DNA from: Candidatus Endomicrobiellum meruensis
GTDB lineage: Bacteria > Elusimicrobiota > Endomicrobiia > Endomicrobiales > Endomicrobiaceae
Assembly (NCBI GenBank): GCA_031282625.1
Contig: JAITDI010000032.1
Location: forward strand, 1 to 64,000
Length of the DNA stretch: 64,000 nt
Direction: 5' to 3'
In this document: positions 54,006 through 61,948 of the stretch, piece by piece
Numbering within the stretch: position 1 is the first letter of the stretch
Layout: each line of letters starts with the position of its first letter
The notes under the pieces: model-generated
Database searches by the model: none
Told to the model about the DNA's origin: nothing
What the model saw: only the letters and a program-made list of their open reading frames with translations
Position numbers and translations under genes: made by a program

Positions 54006-54366
54006 TTTAGTTTCCTTTTCCGTTGGATTAATAATCTATAACCCGTATCCATCGGGTTTTTTAGTATCAGCTGTCTGCAAGGCTTCTAACATACATGTTT
54101 TATCATATTTTTGCTATATTTTTACACGCAAAGGCTTCCAAGTTATTAAAATAACAAAAAGTATCGCTATAATGGCAAGCGAAACTTGCCTACGTATAAA
54201 TCGTATGTACGGACATATGTAGATTTTAATTAAATGCTGGGAAACGCTAAGAAAATCCATTTAAATCCCCTTTTTTGCCTTCTTAGGCTCTCTGTTTAAG
54301 TATGAACTTAAATTAAACTTCAAAAAAGAATAAAAATAATTAAGTTAAAAGAGAAGAATACATAAA

Positions 54367-54606
54367 ATGAACAAACAAGACCAAAAAGAAATTACAAGAA
54401 AACTGCGAAAAAAGTATGGACATAAATATAGGCAAAACTATCAGCCGACAATGATATATATGCCAAAAAGAGTTAAAGAGGAAATAGAGCAATACTGCAA
54501 AGAGAAAGGAATAGCAAAGTCAACGAGGTTGAAGGGAAAGCAAAGAGGGAAAAGAGATAATAAGGAAAAAGGGTTAAGAGATTTCAAGAAGAAAAGTATC
54601 TTGTAA
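54367..54606 (+). CDS. Small basic protein with ribbon-helix-helix-like segment, possibly frameshifted at its 3' end
   Basis: MIYMPKRVKEEIEQYCKEKGIAKST followed by low-complexity basic tail overlapping the convergent gene. Confidence 0.4.
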   Translation: MNKQDQKEITRKLRKKYGHKYRQNYQPTMIYMPKRVKEEIEQYCKEKGIAKSTRLKGKQRGKRDNKEKGLRDFKKKSIL

Positions 54607-55198
54607 AAATATTATCTCCATTTCGTATAGTTTGAAGTTTATCATTAAGAATTTGCTTGCTTGAAAAAAATTTTCCATCTGCATCTGATACATCTGTTTT
54701 TAAATTTTCATATCGTTTCTGAGCTTTATCAATCACATCAGACTTTTTGATTTTGTAGTAGTTTCTGTCAGTTTTAGCAAGTTTATATAAGGCATCAATT
54801 ACTTTCGCATACACTTTATGTCTTGCTTTCATGACTTTTAGCAAAGCCATTTGCGTAGCTTCTATATCTTTTTGTTGCTCCACAGACATAGAGATATCTC
54901 CATAGAAATCTTCCTTAAAATCATCAAAAAACTTCTTTTGAGATAGAACATCAGCCTTATTGGAGATTTTAACAGCTTTTATGAGCGCTTTATAAGCTTC
55001 GTCTATTTCTTTCATATTTGTGCTACGGTCTTCGCATTTGGACTTAAATATATCCAAAGCTGTTTGAGCATTTTTTGATTTTTGCGCGCTTTTTATATCA
55101 TACCCAAAAGAACTACCATAGACATACGGTATTATACCTACAGAAAAAAAGAAAACAAAAAACAAACTACAAAAGTTATTTTTAATGATTTTAAACAT
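54584..55198 (-). CDS. Exported helical protein of unknown function
   Basis: Hydrophobic leader ending VYGSS; AAGGAGG ribosome-binding site; Lys/Asp-rich helical body. Confidence 0.65.
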   Translation of the reverse strand: MFKIIKNNFCSLFFVFFFSVGIIPYVYGSSFGYDIKSAQKSKNAQTALDIFKSKCEDRSTNMKEIDEAYKALIKAVKISNKADVLSQKKFFDDFKEDFYGDISMSVEQQKDIEATQMALLKVMKARHKVYAKVIDALYKLAKTDRNYYKIKKSDVIDKAQKRYENLKTDVSDADGKFFSSKQILNDKLQTIRNGDNIFTRYFSS

Positions 55199-55220
55199 TT
55201 TCTCTTACCTCCTTTTTACT

Positions 55221-55556
55221 CTACAAAAGCTCCCTTTCTCTTTCTGCGAACCGTTTTCTTTCTTCCTCACGTCTCTTTTCTGCTTCAGCTCGTTGTTGTT
55301 CTCGTATTCTTTCTGCTTCACATATTCCAAAAACAGCTCCACATATTCTGTCTGCTTCCTGTTGTTTTCTAAGCGTATCGCGGAAGCGTTCAATATCATC
55401 ACGATTGTTCCATGCCGTTCTACCAGCTTCTACTTTTGCTGCGTCACACCTATTCCGTGCTGCCGTACATTCACTATAAGCATTCAAATAAAGTTCTGCA
55501 CCTGCCAATGTGGGAAATATACAACATACGCAAAACGAAACGATTAAACTTTTTAT
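55221..55556 (-). CDS. Exported twin-CX6C helical protein; start codon apparently ATA (possible pseudogene)
   Basis: Frame extends upstream of the TTG at 55508 through KSLIVSFCVCCIFPTLAGA to ATA at 55556-55554; ECTAARNRC and ICGAVFGIC motifs; ER/K-rich C terminus. Confidence 0.5.
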   Translation of the reverse strand: MKSLIVSFCVCCIFPTLAGAELYLNAYSECTAARNRCDAAKVEAGRTAWNNRDDIERFRDTLRKQQEADRICGAVFGICEAERIREQQRAEAEKRREEERKRFAERERELL

Positions 55557-55956
55557 CTTTTAATCCAAAAAACTTTTGCACGGTTAATCCCCTTTTTATT
55601 TTGTTTTACTAAATTTATATTATAAAAAAAGTATTCTTGTCAAATAAAAATTTGGCAGGAATTTTTTGAAAGAGAAAAAATGGAGGAAACAATTGATAAA
55701 AAAGAGGTTTAGGATTTTGGGATTTTCAGGTTTTATGAAAAAAGGCAAAAAGCATTGAAAAATGACGTTTTTTTGAATAAGGAAAAATAGGATTGTCGTG
55801 TGAGGAAGATTTTGGAAAAAGAGAAAAGAAACAAAATTGAAGTAGATTGTTAAAATTAGAGCTTTTTTAGTGTTATGAATTTACAGACAAAAGAACTAAT
55901 ATCATCGCTGTTATGTTTTTATAGCATTTTGCATAATATTTTTCTCGGGGGGACTT

Positions 55957-55971
55957 TCCGATAAACTCAGG
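55957..55971 (-). repeat. Partial copy 3 of the PEFIG repeat core
   Basis: Minus strand CCTGAGTTTATCGGA identical to copy 1 over 15 nt. Confidence 0.55.
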
Positions 55972-56067
55972 AGTAAAACCTAAGTTTATCTACAAAATGT
56001 TTATAAGAGCGTAAAGGATTATTTTACGCTCCTATAATTTTAATGTTTAACTTTAAATTAAACAAAT

Positions 56068-56646
56068 TTAGAAATTATCCGCTAACTCTTCCATGTATGC
56101 TTTAGGGTGCAGGCACGCTGGGCACTTTTCAAGCGCTTCTTTCCTTTCATAAACATAACCACAGTTGCGACATTTCCATCTTATTGTCATGTCTTTTTTG
56201 AAAACTTTATCATTCTCAAGATTGTCAAGTAGCTCCAAATATCTTGACTCATGGTGCTGTTCTGCCACGCAAATCCTCCTAAAACATTCTGCTATTTCTG
56301 GAAATCCCTCTTCTTCTGCAACTTTTGCCGCTCTTGGATAAAGTTTTGTATATTCCTCATTTTCCCCTGCCGCTGCAAGCCTTAAGTTTTCTACTGTATC
56401 GCTTATTATTCCCGCTGGAAAAGTTCCTCTTATCTCAACAGCTCCTCCTTCCAAAAATTTAAAGAATCTCTCAGCATGCTCCTTTTCGTTATCCGCTGTT
56501 TCTATGAAAATAGCGGCTATTTGTTCAAATCCTTCTTTTTTTGCTTTTGATGCAAAATATGTGTATCTCATTCTAGCCTGAGACTCTCCAGCAAATGACT
56601 CTAACAAATGTTTTTCTGTTTTTGTGCCTTTAACTGACTTTGCCAT
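56068..56646 (-). CDS. Rubrerythrin
   Basis: FAGESQARMRYTYFASKAKKEG, EKEHAERFFKFLEGG, C-terminal rubredoxin-type CRNCGYVYERKEALEKCPACLHPK. Confidence 0.96.
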   Translation of the reverse strand: MAKSVKGTKTEKHLLESFAGESQARMRYTYFASKAKKEGFEQIAAIFIETADNEKEHAERFFKFLEGGAVEIRGTFPAGIISDTVENLRLAAAGENEEYTKLYPRAAKVAEEEGFPEIAECFRRICVAEQHHESRYLELLDNLENDKVFKKDMTIRWKCRNCGYVYERKEALEKCPACLHPKAYMEELADNF

Positions 56647-56680
56647 AGTTTAAATCCTCTCTTTGAACTTTTTTAATAAC

Positions 56681-57127
56681 TTATTTTATTTCAACTTCAT
56701 TAAACCATTTACCGTGAACATTACAGTTTTCTATTACTTGAACTTTTCCTTTCGTTTCCTTCTTCAAATGAATTACAGCCGCAGGATTTATATCTGGTGT
56801 CAACATAACATTGGCTATAAATTTATTATTAAGATAAAAAGTTATTTCCGTTATATGATGTTCCGGCAATGTTGGGTGTAGAATTTCTCCTATCTTCACA
56901 TGTACGTCACTGCTGCAACCGTTGCTTGGTATTAAACCGCATTCGTTGACAACTGTAAAAGCAGGAATATGCTTCTTTTCTGATTCGCCTGACTCTGCTT
57001 TAAAATCTGGACTTCTATACGCTTCTTCTTTTTCTTCAAATTGGTTCTTTGCATGGCACACTGGACAAATCCCTTTTTCTCCATCCAATGCCACATATCC
57101 GCACACTTTGCATACTATACCTTTCAT
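56681..57127 (-). CDS. Desulfoferrodoxin/superoxide reductase family protein with N-terminal zinc-ribbon/rubredoxin-like module
   Basis: CKVCGYVALDGEKGICPVC; LPEHHITEITFYLNNKF; ENCNVHGKW; start at MKGIVCK. Confidence 0.88.
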   Translation of the reverse strand: MKGIVCKVCGYVALDGEKGICPVCHAKNQFEEKEEAYRSPDFKAESGESEKKHIPAFTVVNECGLIPSNGCSSDVHVKIGEILHPTLPEHHITEITFYLNNKFIANVMLTPDINPAAVIHLKKETKGKVQVIENCNVHGKWFNEVEIK

Positions 57128-57149
57128 TTTTTGTCCTCCTATATAATGA

Positions 57150-58340
57150 TTATTCTTCATTTTTTATTTTTGAAGCAAAAGATTTACCTGCTTCAAAACA
57201 CTTATTTAACTCTTCTTCTGTAGGATTAAAAACAACTCTAAAAGACGGATCAAAAGTCGTAATATTAGAAATAGTATCTTCTATATCCTTTACTGCCTCG
57301 CCGCTCCAGCCGTAAGAACCAAAAGCAAAAGATTTACGTCCTTTAGCTTTGGAGCCTTTTAAGAAATGTAAAAATCCTGCTATTACGGGAAGCATTTCTC
57401 CATCGTGAGTTGAAGAGCCAAAAATCCAGCCTTTAGCGTCCAGCATATAGGAAGCAATGTCTGTTCTATCGTTTTTTGTAACATCAAACAAAATAGCTTC
57501 AACACCTTCTGAAGTTATGCCTTCAACAATTCTTCGCGCCATCTTTTCAGTAGAATTCCACATTGTCTCATAAACAACTGCAATTCTTTTCTTGCATTTA
57601 TGAGCAGACCAGTAAAGATATTTTTCCATAATGTCAGAAATATATTTACGCCAAACAAGTCCATGGCTTGGAGCAATAAAATCAATGGCAAGGTTTAGTT
57701 TGCTTATAGCGACAAGTTTAGAAGCAACAAGCATATTAAATGGCCAAAGAATATTGGCATAATATTTTTGAGCTTCTTCCATTAAGACATCAAAATTAAC
57801 CTCGTCATCAAAAAGTTTGTTAGTCGCATAATGCTGCCCAAATCCATCGTTTGAAAACAAGATTTTATCATATGCACAATATGTAAACATGCTATCAGGC
57901 CAATGTATCATAGGAACATCTATAAATTCCAATGTTCTTTTCCCAATCTTCAAACTTTGACCTGATTTCACAGCAGTCCAGTTTCCACTTACGCCGTAAT
58001 ATTTTAAAAGCCCTTCTCTGGCTTTTTCAGTTCCGTAAACTTTAGCGTTAGGACACGCTTTTAAAACTTCCGGAAACGCTCCCGAATGATCTGGTTCAAT
58101 ATGATTGATAACGATTGTGTCTATTTTAGACAGATCTACTATACTTCTAATGTTTTCTAAAAGTTCTTTTTCAAAACCTTTGCGAACAGTGTCAATTAAG
58201 GTAATTTTTTCATCAATAATTAGGTAAGAATTATATGTAACACCTCTTTTTGTCACGTATGTATGCCCGTGGAAATGTCTTTCGTTCCAGTCAACAGCTC
58301 CAACAGCATATACACCGTCTTTTATTATCTTTGCAACCAT
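57150..58340 (-). CDS. FprA-type flavodiiron protein
   Basis: NHIEPDHSGAFPEV diiron site, VVYETMWNSTEKMARRI flavodoxin domain. Confidence 0.94.
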   Translation of the reverse strand: MVAKIIKDGVYAVGAVDWNERHFHGHTYVTKRGVTYNSYLIIDEKITLIDTVRKGFEKELLENIRSIVDLSKIDTIVINHIEPDHSGAFPEVLKACPNAKVYGTEKAREGLLKYYGVSGNWTAVKSGQSLKIGKRTLEFIDVPMIHWPDSMFTYCAYDKILFSNDGFGQHYATNKLFDDEVNFDVLMEEAQKYYANILWPFNMLVASKLVAISKLNLAIDFIAPSHGLVWRKYISDIMEKYLYWSAHKCKKRIAVVYETMWNSTEKMARRIVEGITSEGVEAILFDVTKNDRTDIASYMLDAKGWIFGSSTHDGEMLPVIAGFLHFLKGSKAKGRKSFAFGSYGWSGEAVKDIEDTISNITTFDPSFRVVFNPTEEELNKCFEAGKSFASKIKNEE

Positions 58341-58420
58341 AAAAAGCTCCTTTCACATCCAAATTTCAAACCAATTTTTAAAAAGTAAATCCTTTAAACA
58401 ATTTATAAACTATAAAATAA

Positions 58421-58633
58421 TTATTCTCTTTCTTTGCCTATTACGGAACAGGCTGGACACTTTTCATATTCTAAAGAATATTCAACTTGACACACTGGAC
58501 AAACTTTAATGTTTTTAGTCTTTTGTCCACATGGTTTACAAAATGTTGGGCTCATGCAGCCGTTTTTTAATTCGTCTTCGCAATGTGGGCATAAACAACC
58601 ACTGGAGTGAGAGTGAAAATTACAGTTACCCAT
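58421..58633 (-). CDS. Cys-rich zinc-ribbon-like small protein
   Basis: MGNCNFHSHSSGCLCPHCEDELKNGCMSPTFCKPCGQKTKNIKVCPVCQVEYSLEYEKCPAC; start reassigned from 58711. Confidence 0.7.
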   Translation of the reverse strand: MGNCNFHSHSSGCLCPHCEDELKNGCMSPTFCKPCGQKTKNIKVCPVCQVEYSLEYEKCPACSVIGKERE

Positions 58634-58655
58634 TTTATACCTCGCTAAAATATCT

Positions 58656-59030
58656 TTATTTTTTCTTGTTTTTGTAATCTTGTATTGCTTTGTGCAAAGC
58701 GTCGGCACCAAGATTAGAGCAATGTAGTTTATTTGGAGGAAGCCCTCCTAAAGCTTTAGCCACATCGTCATTTGTAATTTTTAAAACTTCATCAACCGTT
58801 TTGCCTAAAGCCATTTCCGAAACCATAGAAGAAACAGCTATTGCCGCACCACAGCCAAAAGTTTTAAATTTTACATCTTCTATTTTATTATCTTTAACTT
58901 TTATGTAGAAAGTCATCATATCACCGCATACAGGATTGCCGACTTCTCCAATGCCGTCAGCATTTCTTATTTCTCCTACATTTCTCGGATTTGCAAAATG
59001 ATCCATAACTTTTTCAGAATAAAATGCCAT
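58656..59030 (-). CDS. NifU/IscU-type Fe-S scaffold
   Basis: MAFYSEKVMDHFANPRNVGEI, NPVCGDMMTFYIKV, FKTFGCGAAIAVSSM, LHCSNLG. Confidence 0.94.
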   Translation of the reverse strand: MAFYSEKVMDHFANPRNVGEIRNADGIGEVGNPVCGDMMTFYIKVKDNKIEDVKFKTFGCGAAIAVSSMVSEMALGKTVDEVLKITNDDVAKALGGLPPNKLHCSNLGADALHKAIQDYKNKKK

Positions 59031-59133
59031 ACTGCCCTCCAATACTTCCAACTTTCTCTATTGCAAAACCATTGCAACACATAAAGCTATCTTTATAAAT
59101 TATTATCATAATTAAATACAATTAATGTTATAC

Positions 59134-60387
59134 TTATTCTATATCGCAGTGACAGTGATTATGATCATCAAAATCTGTGCCTGGACCTGCAGGTTTTCTT
59201 TTTCCAGTTTGAATAAAATAAGAATATAGAGGCGACATTTCTCTAAGCCTTTTAACAATTTTAGGGAACTCGTCAAGGACATAATTTACCTCTTCTTCTG
59301 TATTATATTTTGATAAAGTAAATAAAATTGAACCTTGCCCGACGGCAACATCAACTTTCATAGCGTCTAAAACATGCGACATTTTAAGATTCTTATTTGC
59401 ACATGCAGAACCGCTTGCCGCCATAATACCCTTAGCGTCTAAAAGCAAAAATAACGCTTCGCCTTCAACAAATTCAATTGAAAAATTTACGTTTCCTACA
59501 AGACGGTTCTCTGAAGCTCCATTCAAATAAATGTATTCTATCCTCTTTGGAAGCTCATCTATAAGTTTATCTCGTAATTCTTTAATTTTCCTGTTGTTAG
59601 CTGCGGTTTCTTCTTTAGCTATTTCGCAGGCTTTCCCAAACCCCACAATAGCAGGAATATTTTCAGTCCCTGCGCGTTTAGAATACTCCTGTACGCCGCC
59701 GTCCATCTGAGGAACAATACGTATCCCTTTTTTTAGATAGAGAGCGGCAGCTCCTTTGGGACCGTACATCACTGAAGACGATAGAGTCAAAGCGTCAACA
59801 TCCAAATCTTTTACGTCTATAGGCATCATGCCACCTGAACTTACTGCATCTGTATGAAAAACAACAAAATCATTAACTTTGCTGTTTTTAATGGTTGAAA
59901 CTAATTTTTTTATATCTTGTATAGTACCGACTTCTGTATTGGAATGCTGTATTGAAACCAAAACTGTATCTTTCCGCAAGGCTTTTAAAAGTTCCGTTTC
60001 ACTTACATTCCCTTTTTCATCAACAGATATATAAGTTACTTCAAAGCCATCTTTTTGAAGCTTTTTTACAGCATTTAAAACAGAAAAATGCTCTATGTCA
60101 GACACAACAATATGATTACCTTTAGACTTCAGCGCTTCGCAAATGCCTTTTACAGCTAAGTTGTTGGATTCGGTACCGCAAGAAGTAAAAATAATCTCTC
60201 CGACATCAGCATATATGTAATCTGCGACCTGTTTTCTTGCAATTTCAAGAGCATCTTTAGATGCACAACCCAAAGAGTAAATACTTTGAGGGTTGCCATA
60301 ATACTCAAGAAAAAACGGCTTCATAACATCAAAAACTCTTTTATCAAGCCTTGTGTTAGACTGATTGTCCAAATATACTTGTTTCAT
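59134..60387 (-). CDS. Cysteine desulfurase (NifS/IscS type)
   Basis: VYLDNQSNTRLD, FTSCGTESNNLAVKG, HTDAVSSGG, SGSACAN; C-terminal HNHCHCDIE. Confidence 0.93.
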   Translation of the reverse strand: MKQVYLDNQSNTRLDKRVFDVMKPFFLEYYGNPQSIYSLGCASKDALEIARKQVADYIYADVGEIIFTSCGTESNNLAVKGICEALKSKGNHIVVSDIEHFSVLNAVKKLQKDGFEVTYISVDEKGNVSETELLKALRKDTVLVSIQHSNTEVGTIQDIKKLVSTIKNSKVNDFVVFHTDAVSSGGMMPIDVKDLDVDALTLSSSVMYGPKGAAALYLKKGIRIVPQMDGGVQEYSKRAGTENIPAIVGFGKACEIAKEETAANNRKIKELRDKLIDELPKRIEYIYLNGASENRLVGNVNFSIEFVEGEALFLLLDAKGIMAASGSACANKNLKMSHVLDAMKVDVAVGQGSILFTLSKYNTEEEVNYVLDEFPKIVKRLREMSPLYSYFIQTGKRKPAGPGTDFDDHNHCHCDIE

Positions 60388-60402
60388 AAGTTATCCTGCT
60401 CG

Positions 60403-60561
60403 TTATTCTCTTTCAAAAACAGATTTCGGCTGCCCGCAAACAGGACATGTCCAGTCTTCAGGCAACTGTTCAAAAGGCGTCCCGGGAGCAATTCCTTTAT
60501 CAGGATCGCCTAGTGCCGGATCATAAATATCTCCACATACAGAACATTTCCACTTTTCCAT
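60403..60561 (-). CDS. Rubredoxin (52 aa; absent from the ORF track)
   Basis: Reverse complement reads [52 protein letters not shown]. Confidence 0.97.
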   Translation of the reverse strand: MEKWKCSVCGDIYDPALGDPDKGIAPGTPFEQLPEDWTCPVCGQPKSVFERE

Positions 60562-60688
60562 AACACACCCTCCTTAAGTTGATCATATAGCCTTTCCACA
60601 TTGCCCAATATTATCACTTTTTTGACAATTTTTTGCAATATGTACTTATATAATAAATTTAGAGATTAAATTTATTAAATTATGGCTA

Positions 60689-61734
60689 TTATTCTTTCAA
60701 TTTTTCGGGGTATAAAACAACTTGAGTACAGCCGCCTTTCAAAAGTTTATTGACTATTTTTTGTAAATCTTTTGAAGACGCAGAATCATAGAGTTTAAAG
60801 AATTCATCCATAGAGGCAAATGGTTTGCCATATATAACAGCCAAGTCTGCATAATTTCTTGCAAGCATAGAATTGTCTTGAATTGAAATTTCATATACTT
60901 TTTTGCAGGCTTTTTTTTGCTTTACTTAGAATATCAAGGTTGATATTACCTGAATCTATAGCATTTATGTCTTTTATTATTTCGGCAATGCTTTCATCAA
61001 CTTTGTTCGGGTCGCAGGAAAATGAAATACCTAAACTCAATTCTCCAAGTAAAATATCTAAATTAGTAGAGCTATAAATACTGTAGGTATTGCCAAGTTT
61101 CATTCTAATATTTTCAATAAGAATAATATTTAAATATTCTCTCAGAACATCTGCTATGGCTTCTTCATTTTGAGAATATTGTTCTTTTATAATCCACTTC
61201 ATTCGGATACTGCTTAACTCTTCTTTTCCTTTATAAACATTATGCTTAACTTCCCCTGGACGAGTAACATTATGTTGCGGTAAAAAGTTTTTTTCTTTAC
61301 CCACAGGGATAGAAGCTAAATATGTCGCTGTATATTCTTTAAAAGTATTAATATCATCAACACTCCCAACAAAGACAAATGTATAGTCAGCAGGATTTAA
61401 AGCTTTTTTAACAAGATTTAGAGCTACACTTTTATTAAGGTTAGCAATATCTGAAAACTCTAAAGGTTTAAAATATGGATCGTTTCCATAAATAATTTTT
61501 ATAAAATCCTTTCTAAAAACATTTCGCGGTTCCTGATCTTCTAGGGAGTGTGCCTCTACGGACTTTTTTCATAAAAGGAATGGTATCTGTCGGCAAACCC
61601 AATCCGCCATAAAGATCTACAGATTCTGTAACTAGAGGAGACGTTTGAGCAGCCGATGAAGAAACAAATATTGACAGAACAAAATAAATTGACAATAAAG
61701 ACGTAAACAATCTTTTAATTAGAGTTCTTTTCAC
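60689..61734 (-). pseudogene. M16-family zinc peptidase (PqqL-like) remnant with large deletion and frameshifts
   Basis: Signal peptide, then NVFRKDFIKIIYGNDPYFKPLEFSDIANLNKSVALNLVKKALNPADYTFVFVGSVD, ending VLYPEKLKE; frame breaks at T6 61564-61569 and T8 60911-60918. Confidence 0.8.
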
Positions 61735-61757
61735 TTTAGACCTCTTTTATATATAGT

Positions 61758-61918
61758 TGGGTCTCTCTAATACTTCAACGCATATTCTTACTGGTCCTTT
61801 GGCGACAATACAGCGTTGAAAAGTTTGTCAATATAGACAATATTACCTGCTTTTTTCGCCCTCTATTGTCGCCAAACTCACGGCAATTATAAGACATTGA
61901 GGTTATTAGAGAAACCCA
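61758..61918 (-). other. Compact element with closing stem and overlapping internal stems; candidate structured RNA
   Basis: 15-bp outer stem TGGGT(T/C)TCTCTAATA; 13-bp stem TTTGGCGACAATA; 8-bp stem TTCAACGC/GCGTTGAA; TTGTC/GACAA hairpin. Confidence 0.5.
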
Positions 61919-61948
61919 GTTATTTATATCTTTGACAAATATTTATAT

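Noticed and set aside
61758-61918. 5S rRNA or a simple insertion-sequence end
   Set aside because: Some short stretches look like 5S but the order of helices does not fit; flanks TATATAGT and GTTATTTA show no target duplication.
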